Made by a program: the position numbers and the translations under genes | Assembly: GCF_034661175.1 (NCBI RefSeq) | Contig: NZ_CP141058.1 | Span: 434,001-498,000, forward strand | Direction: 5' to 3' | Source: Nocardioides renjunii | GTDB taxonomy: Bacteria > Actinomycetota > Actinomycetes > Propionibacteriales > Nocardioidaceae | DNA: 64,000 nucleotides | Notes under the pieces: generated by a model | Databases searched by the model: none | The model's input: the letters and a program-made list of their open reading frames with translations, nothing else | What the model was told of the DNA's origin: nothing | Part shown: piece by piece, positions 16,634 through 24,303 of the stretch | Layout of the letters: the number at the start of each line of letters is the position of its first letter | How positions within the stretch are numbered: position 1 is the first letter of the stretch

Positions 16634-17119
16634 ATGTCGCTCGAGCTGCGCGGGTCCGCCGAGCACCTCGAGCTCTGCCTGGAGCTGGCCGAGCAGGCGC
16701 TGGACCGGGGGGACTTCCCCTTCGGGTCGGTCCTCGTGGACCCCGACGGCACGGTCCTGCGTACGGCGCTCAACGCCGAGGTCACGCGCGCGGACCCCAC
16801 GGCCCACCCCGAGCTGGAGCTCGCGCAGTGGGCCGCCGCCCACGTCGCGGAGGACCGGCGCGGTTCGTGCCTCGTCTACACCTCCGGCGAGCACTGCCCG
16901 ATGTGCGCCGCCGCCCACGCGTGGGTCGGCCTCGGGCCGATCGTCCACGCCGCGTCGTCCGACCAGCTGGCGCAGTGGCGTACGGACTGGGGCCTGCCCG
17001 CCTCGCCCGTCGCCGTCCTGCCGATCAGGACCGTCGCCCCCGGCATCGAGGTACACGGACCGGTGGCGCCGTACGACGAGCGCGTCCGCGAGCTGCACCG
17101 GCGCCGGCTCGGCGCCTGA
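16634..17119 (+). CDS. Nucleoside/guanine deaminase-family protein (CDA fold)
   Basis: 161-residue cytidine-deaminase-like enzyme. The zinc site is seen as HPE (58-60, in place of the usual HAE) and CPMC (88-91) within [12 protein letters not shown]; the catalytic Glu is Glu60. The opening [22 protein letters not shown] is typical of guanine/tRNA-adenosine deaminase relatives. Length fits stand-alone nucleoside deaminases; TadA motifs for tRNA binding are not obvious. It ends only 5 bases before the sigma-factor start, so the two may be co-transcribed. Confidence 0.8.
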   Translation: MSLELRGSAEHLELCLELAEQALDRGDFPFGSVLVDPDGTVLRTALNAEVTRADPTAHPELELAQWAAAHVAEDRRGSCLVYTSGEHCPMCAAAHAWVGLGPIVHAASSDQLAQWRTDWGLPASPVAVLPIRTVAPGIEVHGPVAPYDERVRELHRRRLGA

Positions 17120-17123
17120 GCCG

Positions 17124-18092
17124 GTGCCGGCACCCGACTTCGACGCTGCGGTCGCGAGCCATCGTGCCGAGCTCGAGGTGCACTGCTACCGGATGCTGGG
17201 CTCGGCGCACGACGCGGAAGACGCCGTGCAGGAGGCGCTGGTGCGCGCCTGGTCGGCCTTCGACCGGCTGGAGCCGGGCAGCAACGTGCGGGCCTGGCTC
17301 TACCGGATCGCCACGAACCGCTGCCTGACGATGATCGAGCGACGCCGGCGCCGCGAGCTGCCGGTGGACCTGTCGCCGGGCTCGGCCCTCGACGAGGTCG
17401 CCTGGCTCGAGCCCCACCCGGCGACCGCCGGCCTGGGCCCGGTCGGCCCGGAGGCGACCTACGAGGCGGCGGAGTCCGTGCAGCTCGCCTTCGTCGCGCT
17501 CGTGCAGCACCTGCCGGGACGGCAGCGGGCGGCGCTGCTCCTGCGCGACGTCCTCGGCTTCCCCGCGGCGGAGGCCGCCGCCGTCCTCGGCACGAGCGTG
17601 CCGGCGCTCACCAGCGCGCTGCAGCGGGCGCGGGTCGCGGTCGCCGACAGGCTGCCCCCGCCGGACGGGCCCGAGGACGAGGTGGCCGGGGTGGCGAACC
17701 GCTACGCCCGGGCATGGGAGGCGGGGGACGTCGAGGCGATCGTGGGGCTGCTCGATGCGGACGCCGACTACTCCATGCCACCCGAGCCCCAGTGGTTCCG
17801 GGGTCGTGACGCCATCCGCGGATTCCTGCTCGAGGGACCGCTCCGCGAGCGGTGGCGCTTCGTCGGCACCCGCGCCAACGAGCAGGTCGCCTTCGGCACC
17901 TACATGTGGGACGCGCCGCGCGGCACCTTCGCCGCGATGGCCCTCGACCTGCTCCGGGTCCGGGGCGGCCTGGTGACCGAGGTCGTCTCCTTCCTGACGC
18001 CCGAGGTGTTCGGGCGGTTCGGGCTCCCGGACGAGGTCTCCGGGGACACGCGCGGGGACCTCGCCGCGGATCTCGTCGGCGACGGCCGATGA
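17124..18092 (+). CDS. ECF-type RNA polymerase sigma factor with NTF2/SnoaL-like C-terminus
   Basis: 322 residues. Region 2 (about 10-80) reads [21 protein letters not shown], and region 4 (about 120-175) has [23 protein letters not shown] and [13 protein letters not shown]. Residues about 190-322 form an NTF2/SnoaL-like domain ([28 protein letters not shown]), as in the SigJ/SigG-like ECF groups where the tail regulates activity and no separate anti-sigma gene is needed. GTG 17124 follows the deaminase stop directly. A second, stand-alone NTF2-fold protein is encoded just downstream, which suggests the pair respond to related small-molecule cues. ECF group assignment would need a profile search. 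Confidence 0.85.
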   Translation: MPAPDFDAAVASHRAELEVHCYRMLGSAHDAEDAVQEALVRAWSAFDRLEPGSNVRAWLYRIATNRCLTMIERRRRRELPVDLSPGSALDEVAWLEPHPATAGLGPVGPEATYEAAESVQLAFVALVQHLPGRQRAALLLRDVLGFPAAEAAAVLGTSVPALTSALQRARVAVADRLPPPDGPEDEVAGVANRYARAWEAGDVEAIVGLLDADADYSMPPEPQWFRGRDAIRGFLLEGPLRERWRFVGTRANEQVAFGTYMWDAPRGTFAAMALDLLRVRGGLVTEVVSFLTPEVFGRFGLPDEVSGDTRGDLAADLVGDGR

Positions 18093-18148
18093 GTTCGGGG
18101 CCCGGGCCGGGTTGTAGGAGGAGAGAACCCCGTCGAAGGAGCCGACCG

Positions 18149-18544
18149 ATGACCGACCACGAGCAGATCCGCGCCCTCGTCCACCGCTGGGCCGAGGCCG
18201 TGCACCGCGGCGACCTGGACACCGTCCTGGCCGACCACGCCGACGACATCGTGATGTTCGACGTGCCGCCGCCCCACGACGGCGTCCGCGGCATCGATGC
18301 CTACCGCGAGACCTGGCCGCCGTTCTTCGAGTGGCAGGCCTCCGGAGCGGTGTTCGAGGTCGTCGACCTCGACGTGACCGCCGGCGACGGCGTCGCGTAC
18401 GCCCACGCGCTGCTGCTGTGCGCCACGCCCGAGCAGCTCGCCGAGAAGCCGGACGTACGCCTGCGCCTGACGCTCGGCCTGCGCCGCGAGGCGGAGCGGT
18501 GGGTGGTCGCGCACGAGCACCACTCGTTCGCCGACGTCTCCTGA
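18149..18544 (+). CDS. SnoaL/NTF2-like protein (SgcJ/EcaC type)
   Basis: 131-residue NTF2-fold protein: IRALVHRWAEAVHRGDLDTVLADHADDIVMFDVPPP, then GIDAYRETWPPFF, and the closing VVAHEHHSF. AAGGAG (18136-18141) precedes the ATG by 7 bases. This fold serves as polyketide cyclase, isomerase or binding module; here its likely partner is the sigma factor immediately upstream, which carries the same fold fused at its C-terminus. Catalytic residues cannot be assigned from sequence. Confidence 0.82.
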   Translation: MTDHEQIRALVHRWAEAVHRGDLDTVLADHADDIVMFDVPPPHDGVRGIDAYRETWPPFFEWQASGAVFEVVDLDVTAGDGVAYAHALLLCATPEQLAEKPDVRLRLTLGLRREAERWVVAHEHHSFADVS

Positions 18545-18645
18545 GCAGTCGCTCGACCCCGGGCGGAGGAGGTCTGGCCGCGAGGGCCGCCAGTCGGCAC
18601 CTCAGAGGGAGGTGGCGGACCCTCGGCCGTTCCTAGCGTGCTGGT

Positions 18646-19203
18646 GTGACCACGATCCGCCGCACCCGGCTCACCCTGACCGTCCTCGTCCTCGCCCTGC
18701 TCACGCTCGGCTGCTACGCCTCGGAGGGCGGCGAGGACGCCCTCCGCACCGCCGAGGCGGTGGTGACGGGACGGACGGACGTCGACTCGCTCGCCCCCGA
18801 CGACGCCGCGCTGGCCAGGCTGGACCCGGAGCTGCTGGCAGCGGTGCGCCGGGCGACCCGTGACGCCGAGCGGGACGGCGTACGCCTGACGATCACCAGT
18901 GGCTGGCGCAGCCGCGCGCACCAGGAGCGGTTGCTGGCCGAGGCCGTCGAGCAGTACGGCAGCCTTGAGGAGGCCAGCCGCTGGGTCGCCACGCCCGACG
19001 CGTCGGCGCACGTCACCGGCGACGCCGTCGACATCGGCCCCACCGACGGCGCGATCTGGGTCGGCCGGCACGGGGCGGCGTACGGCCTCTGCCAGGTCTT
19101 CGCCAACGAGCCGTGGCATTTCGAGCTGCTCACCACGCCGGGCGGCCCGTGCCCGCCGATGCTGCCGGACGGGAGTGCGCCTCGGATGCCGCGGCCGCGT
19201 TGA
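18646..19203 (+). CDS. VanY-type D-Ala-D-Ala carboxypeptidase lipoprotein (M15B)
   Basis: 185 residues with a signal peptide ending in a lipobox-like LTLGC (Cys23). The M15 peptidase signatures are ITSGWRSRAHQERLL, SAHVTGDAVDIG with the zinc-binding His and Asp, and EPWHFE with the third zinc ligand and catalytic Glu. It should trim stem-peptide D-Ala on the outer face of the membrane. TAGCGT sits 6 bases before GTG 18646, a leaderless promoter pattern. Its last 74 bases overlap the convergent DUF6069-like gene. Confidence 0.85.
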   Translation: MTTIRRTRLTLTVLVLALLTLGCYASEGGEDALRTAEAVVTGRTDVDSLAPDDAALARLDPELLAAVRRATRDAERDGVRLTITSGWRSRAHQERLLAEAVEQYGSLEEASRWVATPDASAHVTGDAVDIGPTDGAIWVGRHGAAYGLCQVFANEPWHFELLTTPGGPCPPMLPDGSAPRMPRPR

Positions 19204-19573
19204 GCCGCCGGATCGCGACCAGGCTGATGGGCACGAGCGTCAGGTGGCACGCCGCGAGGGCGACGGTGCTGACGGCGTCGAGGTCGACCGGGAGCGTCAT
19301 CAGCCCGATCGTGGCCACGGCGAGCGCCGCCGCGACGACGGACGCGACGGTCGCGATCCGCGGGACCCGACCCACGAGCAGCGCGACGACCGTCAGCCCG
19401 AGGCCGAGCGGGACCGCGGAGAAGCCGGCGACCGTGACGGCGTCGACCGTCATCGCCTCGCCCTCGCGCGTGAAGGTGAAGTCGCCGCCGGCGAGCCGCC
19501 CCAGGGCGTACGCCGCGGGGTTGACGACGACCGCGGTGAGGACGGCGGCCAGCACGACGCCGGCGCGCCTCAT
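19130..19573 (-). CDS. Small four-helix membrane protein (DUF6069-like)
   Basis: 147 residues with four predicted membrane helices (about 5-25, 48-72, 78-98, 108-128). The pattern fits the actinobacterial DUF6069 family, for which no function is known: a loop GGDFTFTREGEAMTVDAVTV between helices 1 and 2, then GLGLTVVALLVGRVP. The ATG overlaps the stop of the upstream SRPBCC gene by 4 bases, so it is the third gene of an ArsR-SRPBCC operon. An in-frame ATG further upstream at 19630 was rejected because it lies well within the SRPBCC gene. Its 3' end overlaps the convergent carboxypeptidase gene. Confidence 0.7.
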   Translation of the reverse strand: MRRAGVVLAAVLTAVVVNPAAYALGRLAGGDFTFTREGEAMTVDAVTVAGFSAVPLGLGLTVVALLVGRVPRIATVASVVAAALAVATIGLMTLPVDLDAVSTVALAACHLTLVPISLVAIRRLNAAAASEAHSRPAASAGTGRPAW

Positions 19574-20040
19574 GTCGCGTTCCCGGTGCGGTCGAGGTAG
19601 GCCGCGATGCGGGCGAAGGCGCCGTTCCACACCTCAGCGCCAAAGAAGTCGCGCACCTCGGGCACGGGGAACCCGGCCTGGTGCACCGACATCAGGGTGC
19701 CGTCGCCGTCGGGCTCGAAGGTGACGGTGATACGGGTCGCCATCTCCTCGCCCTCCGGCGTGCGCCCGACGGAGTCGGTGACGAGGCGGTGGGGGCGGTC
19801 GATCTCGACGAAGGTCTGGGTCTCGCGGAACACGACGTCCTCGCTGGGACCCCACGCCGCGACCTGCTGGCCGCCGACGCGCAGGTCGACCGAGATGTCG
19901 ACGTAGCCGGGCTCGTCGTCGAGGATCGTGAACCAAGCCTTCTGCTTCTCCGCGTCGGTGTAGGCGTCGAACACCTCCTCCGGCGTGGCGGGCAGGTGCC
20001 GCGACGTGCGGAGGTCGAGGTCGTCGGTCGTGTCGGTCAT
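19570..20040 (-). CDS. SRPBCC (AHSA1-like) domain protein
   Basis: 156-residue START/Bet v1-like protein: SRHLPATPEEVFDAYTDAEKQKAWF at the start, a GGQQVAAWGP turn, ITVTFEPDGDGTLMSVHQAGFP and a C-terminal helix. Such proteins form a hydrophobic cavity, and in the ArsR-SRPBCC pairing they are thought to bind or sequester a small molecule. The ATG overlaps the stop of the ArsR gene by 4 bases. Compare the second ArsR-SRPBCC pair at 4.8-6.6 kb, where the SRPBCC domain is fused to a hydrolase. Confidence 0.85.
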   Translation of the reverse strand: MTDTTDDLDLRTSRHLPATPEEVFDAYTDAEKQKAWFTILDDEPGYVDISVDLRVGGQQVAAWGPSEDVVFRETQTFVEIDRPHRLVTDSVGRTPEGEEMATRITVTFEPDGDGTLMSVHQAGFPVPEVRDFFGAEVWNGAFARIAAYLDRTGNAT

Positions 20041-20384
20041 CGGTCCGTGCCTTTCTGCAGGGTGAACCAGGCGTCGAGGCCGTCGAGGCGGCGCTCCCAG
20101 AGGCGTTGGTAGAAGCCGATCCAGGCCATCGCGTCGTCCAGTCGCTCGGTGCCGAGGCGGCAGTGGCGCGAGCGCCCGACCTTCTCGGTCGACACCAGCC
20201 CGGCCTCCTCGAGGACGTGGAGGTGCTTCTTGACGCCGGTGAGGGAGATGCCGAGCGGCTCGGCGAGCTCGCTGACGGTGGCCGACCCCCGACCGAGCCG
20301 CTCGAGCATCGTGCGCCGGGTGGGGTCGGCCAGTGCCGCGAAGGTGCGGTCGAGGTCGGCTTGCTGAACCATGAGGTTCACCAT
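20037..20384 (-). CDS. ArsR-family transcriptional repressor
   Basis: 115-residue winged-helix protein of the SRPBCC-linked ArsR group: FAALADPTRRTMLERLGRG, recognition helix GISLTGVKKHLHVLEEAGLV and wing TEKVGRSRHCRLG. No metal site is visible. ATG 20384 (MVNLMVQQ) is used; ATG 20372 is equally possible. The start region contains the half-sites TGAACC (20365), GGTTCA (20375) and TGAACC (20392), consistent with autorepression. It heads a coupled operon with an SRPBCC protein and a small membrane protein. Confidence 0.83.
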   Translation of the reverse strand: MVNLMVQQADLDRTFAALADPTRRTMLERLGRGSATVSELAEPLGISLTGVKKHLHVLEEAGLVSTEKVGRSRHCRLGTERLDDAMAWIGFYQRLWERRLDGLDAWFTLQKGTDR

Positions 20385-20397
20385 TCCACACTGAACC
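20365..20397. promoter_or_regulatory. Candidate ArsR operator
   Basis: Three 6-bp half-sites cluster over the arsR start: TGAACC (20365-20370), GGTTCA (20375-20380) and TGAACC (20392-20397). The first pair form a palindrome with a 4-base gap and the second pair one with an 11-base gap. The site also lies 45 bases from the divergent rhomboid gene, so both could be affected. Confidence 0.4.
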
Positions 20398-20441
20398 AGG
20401 TGGGTCAACGTCTGTTTCGCCCCGGCTGTCACCATGGCGGC

Positions 20442-21032
20442 ATGCCCAGCACCGTCCGCGAGCCCGTGTGGAAGGGTGCCGCGCTGCTCACCGGCGGCTT
20501 CGTCGTGGTGCTCTGGTTGCTCGAGATCCTCGACGCCGCATCGGGCAACGCGCTCGACGCGTACGGCGTCCAGCCGCGCAGCGAGGACGGCCTGGTCGGC
20601 ATCGCGTTCGCGCCGCTGCTGCACTTCGGCTTCGGGCACTTGGTCAGCAACACCGTGCCGGTCGTCGTCCTCGGCTTCCTGACCCTGGCCACCGGGATCG
20701 CGCGCGGGCTGTTCGCCACCGCGATCATCTGGGTCGTCGGCGGACTGGGGGTGTGGGTCTTCGCGCAGCCGGGCAGCGTCCACGCCGGCGCCTCGGTCCT
20801 GGTCTTCGGGTGGATCGTCTACCTCGTGGTGCGCGGCTTCCTCAACCGCAACACGACCGAGATCCTCATCGGCGTCGTCGTCTTCCTGCTCTACAGCAGC
20901 GCCCTGCTCGGCGTGCTGCCCGGCCAGACCGGCGTCTCGTGGCAGGGGCACCTCTTCGGCGCGGTCGGCGGGGTCATCGCCGCGCGGCTGCTCACCACGC
21001 GCGTACGCAGTGAGTCGAGCATCACGTACTGA
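20442..21032 (+). CDS. Rhomboid-family intramembrane serine protease
   Basis: 196 residues with six predicted membrane helices. Catalytic features are present: HFGFGHLVSN (61-70) with the oxyanion His/Asn pair, GASVLVFG (116-123) with nucleophile Ser118, and GHLFGAVGG with His170. The usual GxSG is GASV here, a common variant in small actinobacterial rhomboids. ATG 20442 is chosen from several in-frame options. It is divergent from the ArsR operon. Substrates are unknown. Confidence 0.83.
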   Translation: MPSTVREPVWKGAALLTGGFVVVLWLLEILDAASGNALDAYGVQPRSEDGLVGIAFAPLLHFGFGHLVSNTVPVVVLGFLTLATGIARGLFATAIIWVVGGLGVWVFAQPGSVHAGASVLVFGWIVYLVVRGFLNRNTTEILIGVVVFLLYSSALLGVLPGQTGVSWQGHLFGAVGGVIAARLLTTRVRSESSITY

Positions 21033-21082
21033 GCGGTAACAAACGCCGTACGCCGTCGCCGCGGGCCTCCTAGCCTGCCGCC

Positions 21083-21526
21083 ATGCGTGCTCTCGCCCTC
21101 GCCCTGGCCCTGCTCGTCCCCGCCCTCACCGCCTGCTCCGGCGGCGACGAGGACCCGTCCGGCGCGGCGTCGGCCGTGGCGCACGAGGAGGACCAGGCCC
21201 TGGCCGAGTGGCGCTCCGCGGTCGAGGCCGAGCTCGGGTCGGACTCCTTCGACTTCGCCAGCATCCAGCAGGACGCGGCCGTCGACTGCCTCCGCACGGA
21301 CTCCTCGGCGTGGACCGTCGAGCTGGCCCTCAGCGGCGACGTGGCCACCTCCGAGCTCACCCGCGTCGGCCTCGAGCACGCGTGCGGCGACGTCGTACCG
21401 GCCTTCGACGAGGCCCTCGCCGCCGTCGAGGCGGCCGCCGACCCGCTCGAGCTCGTCTGCGGCCCGGACGTCGAGCTGAGCGCCGAGGACTCGGTCAAGG
21501 CCGAGCTGGTCTGCGCCCACCGCTGA
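21083..21526 (+). CDS. Uncharacterised lipoprotein
   Basis: 147 residues with a clean signal peptide and lipobox LTAC (Cys18). The mature part is acidic, rich in Ala, Glu and Asp, with two further Cys pairs (DCLR, EHACGD, LVCGPD, LVCAHR) that could form disulfides. TAGCCT lies exactly 6 bases before the ATG, so the mRNA is probably leaderless. I do not recognise a family. It sits between the rhomboid gene and a small convergent gene. Confidence 0.7.
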   Translation: MRALALALALLVPALTACSGGDEDPSGAASAVAHEEDQALAEWRSAVEAELGSDSFDFASIQQDAAVDCLRTDSSAWTVELALSGDVATSELTRVGLEHACGDVVPAFDEALAAVEAAADPLELVCGPDVELSAEDSVKAELVCAHR

Positions 21527-21571
21527 CCGCGGCTCGGCGGGGCGCGACCCGCTCTCAGGGGGGCGCGGCGC

Positions 21572-21781
21572 TCACGAGGGCTCGACCGGTCCGGCGTCCT
21601 CGGTCGTCTCGGCGCCGTCGGCGCCCTCGGCGCCCTCGGCATGCGCCGCGTGCGCTGCGCCCTCCGCGCGGTCCTCGTCGTCGCGACGGCCGGGCGACGG
21701 CGCCGCGTTCACCGGGTCGGTGTCGAGGTGGGTCTGCGGGTCCGTCCAGGGCCCCGTCGTCGCGTCACCGGATGCGCTCAT
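21572..21781 (-). CDS. Small acidic low-complexity protein
   Basis: A 69-residue protein with no helix-forming hydrophobic stretch, rich in Ala, Glu, Asp, Gly and Thr, with a repetitive AEGAAHAAHAEGAEGADGAE segment of about 20 residues; likely disordered. The evidence for a real gene is a strong GAGGAGGAG ribosome site about 6 bases before the ATG at 21781. Function is unknown. It is convergent with the lipoprotein gene. Confidence 0.5.
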   Translation of the reverse strand: MSASGDATTGPWTDPQTHLDTDPVNAAPSPGRRDDEDRAEGAAHAAHAEGAEGADGAETTEDAGPVEPS

Positions 21782-22038
21782 CGGCTGCTCCTCCTCCTCG
21801 ACTGGTGCCTCGCTTGTACCCCGCTCGAGGAGGAGTAGTCAAAAGTCCGCTGGCGGGGGTGTATGCATGTGCCCCCCAGGGGTACAGCGAGTTTCGTCGC
21901 GGGCCTGCCGTCATGGCCCCGACACCCAGCCGCGGGACCCGCCGGCCCTCACCTCCCGTACGCCGTGCGAGGGGGGACCGGCGGGGCTCGTTGGCCTCGC
22001 GCGGTGCATGCGGCTCGGGGGGTGGGGTACGGGCGTCC

Positions 22039-22647
22039 ATGCCCGACCTCAGCTGCCTCGTCCTGAACTGCACGCTCAAGCCCTCGCCGGCCGACTCCAG
22101 CGCGGAGCTGCTCGGCTCGCAGGTCCTCGAGGCGTTCGAGGAGCTCGGGGTGGCCGGCTCGATGGTGCGCGTCGTCGACCACGACGTCCGCTTCGGCGTG
22201 ACCACCGACGAGGGCGACGGCGACCAGTGGCCGACGCTGCGCGAGAAGCTCCTCGCCGCCCAGATCCTCGTCATGGTCACGCCCATCTGGCTCGGTCAGC
22301 CCTCCTCGGTGTGCAAGATGGTCCTCGAGCGGCTCGACGCCGAGCTGGGCGAGACCGACGACGACGGCCGCCCCTCGATGTTCGGCAAGGTCGCCGGCAT
22401 CGGGGTCGTGGGCAACGAGGACGGCGCGCACCACGTGACCGCCGACCTCGCCCAGGCCCTCGACGACGTCGGCTTCACGATCCCCGCCCAGGCGACGACG
22501 TACTGGGTCGGCGAGGCGATGCAGGCCGTCGACTACAAGGACATGTCGCCCACGCCCGAGAAGACCGCGCAGACCACCCAGGTCCTCGCCCGCAACGCCA
22601 CCCACCTCGCGAGGCTGCTGGCGGAGTCGCCGTACCCGGCCGGCTGA
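22039..22647 (+). CDS. NADPH-dependent FMN reductase-like flavodoxin-fold protein
   Basis: 202 residues of the PF03358 type. The start reads LSCLVLNCTLKPSPADSS, where the phosphate of FMN should bind. VMVTPIWLGQPSS and GIGVVGNEDGAHHV follow, the latter matching the isoalloxazine-binding loops, and WVGEAMQAVDYKD precedes the C-terminal helix. These proteins reduce FMN, quinones or azo compounds with NAD(P)H. The ATG is well inside a longer open frame but begins the fold exactly. A type A palindromic repeat lies 16 bases after the stop. Confidence 0.82.
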   Translation: MPDLSCLVLNCTLKPSPADSSAELLGSQVLEAFEELGVAGSMVRVVDHDVRFGVTTDEGDGDQWPTLREKLLAAQILVMVTPIWLGQPSSVCKMVLERLDAELGETDDDGRPSMFGKVAGIGVVGNEDGAHHVTADLAQALDDVGFTIPAQATTYWVGEAMQAVDYKDMSPTPEKTAQTTQVLARNATHLARLLAESPYPAG

Positions 22648-22663
22648 TCGCGCGTACATCATC

Positions 22664-22738
22664 GTGGAAGATCCGAGTCACCTGGTGGCTCGGATCTTCC
22701 GCGTTGTCCCGGCGGTCACCGGATATCCGGTGACTCCA
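22664..22738 (+). repeat. Bipartite palindromic repeat, type A
   Basis: First hairpin: GGAAGATCCGAG pairs with CTCGGATCTTCC around an 11-base loop, 12 bp perfect. Second: GTCACCGGATATCCGGTGAC, a 20-base perfect palindrome. It lies between convergent genes (flavodoxin-like and HAD phosphatase), where it could end transcription from both sides. It is about 90 percent identical to the copy at 28021. Confidence 0.85.
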
Positions 22739-22783
22739 GACCCGAGAGACCCATAGGGACCAGACCCGAGGACCCCCGACCCC

Positions 22784-23455
22784 TCACCGCCCGCGCAACG
22801 GCCCCTCGTCGAGGTGGTCGAGCAGGTCGCGGGGGCCGTCGTGGACCCGGGCGGCCCCGGCGGCGAGCAGCCGCTCGGCGGCCACGCCGCCGCTGCGCAG
22901 CCCGACGAACGCGGCACCGGCCGACTCGGCGGAGAGGGCGTCCCACACCGCGTCGCCGACGACGACGGCCGGACCCCCGCCGACGCGGGCGGCCGCCTCG
23001 TGGACGATGTCGGGGGCCGGCTTGCTCGGCACGCCATCGGACCCGGTCAGCACGGCGTCGAGGTGCCGGCGCACGTCCACCAGCTCGAGCAGGTCGTCGA
23101 CGATGTCGGCCTCCGACGAGCTCGCCAGCACGACGCGGTGGCCGCGGGTGGTCAAGGCGGCGGCCAGCTCGGACGCCCCGTCGAGGGCACAGACGGTGCG
23201 CAGGGTGGCCTTGAAGTACTTGTCGTGGAGCGCCCGTACGTCGTCGCCCACCGCGTCCTCGGCTGCGTCACCGGCGACGTGGGCGACGAGCCGGTCCCCG
23301 CCCATGCCGATCGCCTCGTGGATCCGGACGCCCGACACGTGCAGGCCGACGTCGTTGAGCGCAGCCTTCCACGCGACGACGTGCTGGTAGACGGAGTCGA
23401 CGAGGGTGCCGTCGAGGTCGAGGACGACGACCGGGGAGGTGAGCTCGGCAACCAT
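22784..23455 (-). CDS. HAD-superfamily phosphatase (beta-phosphoglucomutase-like)
   Basis: 223-residue hydrolase. Motif I is VVLDLDGTLVDS with Asp13 nucleophile and Asp15, motif II VLASSS, motif III KPAPD, and motif IV VVVGDAVWD. A helical cap between motifs I and II (AIGMGGDRLV) is of the subclass I type found in beta-phosphoglucomutases and phosphoglycolate phosphatases. ATG 23455 is used. The next gene runs divergently about 120 bases away. Substrate cannot be inferred. Confidence 0.85.
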   Translation of the reverse strand: MVAELTSPVVVLDLDGTLVDSVYQHVVAWKAALNDVGLHVSGVRIHEAIGMGGDRLVAHVAGDAAEDAVGDDVRALHDKYFKATLRTVCALDGASELAAALTTRGHRVVLASSSEADIVDDLLELVDVRRHLDAVLTGSDGVPSKPAPDIVHEAAARVGGGPAVVVGDAVWDALSAESAGAAFVGLRSGGVAAERLLAAGAARVHDGPRDLLDHLDEGPLRGR

Positions 23456-23575
23456 GGCGGCCGGTACCCGCAGGGAGGGGTGGCATGCGTCGCCCCCCCG
23501 GGCGGGTGTGGCGTTCCCCGCCGGGCTGGAGCACCATCGATGGGCAGGACCACTGGGACGTCGAGGGGGACCGCC

Positions 23576-24244
23576 ATGGAGCTCCTGCCACAGAGCAGGG
23601 AAGCACTGGACGAGTACGTCGCGCCGTCGATCGATGACGTCGAGAGCCTTCTGCGCGTGATCGAGGGCTGGGCCGTCCGGGCCGTGCCGGAGTGTGTCGC
23701 GCTGAGCGTCACGCTGCTGGACGAGGACCTGACCTTCACGCTCGTCGACCCCGCCGCGCGCCCGCTGGCGACGGTGCCGGGCGCAGGCGCCCCGGGTGCG
23801 CCACCCGCGCCGCCACCCGAGGAGGCCCATGCGCTCGACGAGGGCGGCTGGGCCGAGATGGCCCGGGAGCGGGCCTTCGCCGGGATCGCGAGCACGATCT
23901 CGCTGCCGGTCGTCGAGCACGGACGGGCCGTGCTCAACATCGACCTCTACGCCTCCACCGCGCAGGCCTTCCACGGTCGCATCGACGGGCTCGTCGACGC
24001 CTTGGGCGTGTGGCAGGCCGGGGCGGTCACCAACGCCGACCTCGGCTTCGACACCCTGCGACGCGCCGAGGCCGCTCCGGAGCGCCTCCGCGAGCAGCGC
24101 CACTTCGACGTGGCGGTGGGCCTGCTGGCCGCCCACCTCGGCGTGACCACCGAGGACGCCCTGGCGCTGCTGCGCGAGGCGGCCGAACGGGCGGGCATCT
24201 CCGAGACGCAGGCGGCCGACGTGGCACGGACGCTGCTCGCCTGA
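23576..24244 (+). CDS. GAF-ANTAR RNA-binding regulator
   Basis: 222 residues. A GAF-like domain occupies about 20-150 (VPECVALSVTLLDEDLTFTLV, ISLPVVEHGRAVLNIDLYA) and an ANTAR helix-bundle about 165-222 (EQRHFDVAVGLLAAHLGVTTEDALALLREAAERAG). ANTAR proteins bind paired hairpins in mRNA leaders and prevent termination. The ANTAR A-x6-A-x8-A spacing of alanines is recognisable. A NarL-type response regulator follows about 60 bases downstream. Five ANTAR proteins occur in this window. Confidence 0.78.
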   Translation: MELLPQSREALDEYVAPSIDDVESLLRVIEGWAVRAVPECVALSVTLLDEDLTFTLVDPAARPLATVPGAGAPGAPPAPPPEEAHALDEGGWAEMARERAFAGIASTISLPVVEHGRAVLNIDLYASTAQAFHGRIDGLVDALGVWQAGAVTNADLGFDTLRRAEAAPERLREQRHFDVAVGLLAAHLGVTTEDALALLREAAERAGISETQAADVARTLLA

Positions 24245-24303
24245 GGGGGCGCGGACCCAGGCGGGCAGCGCATGCTCCCCGCCCTTCGGGGTACCTATCG
24301 CCC

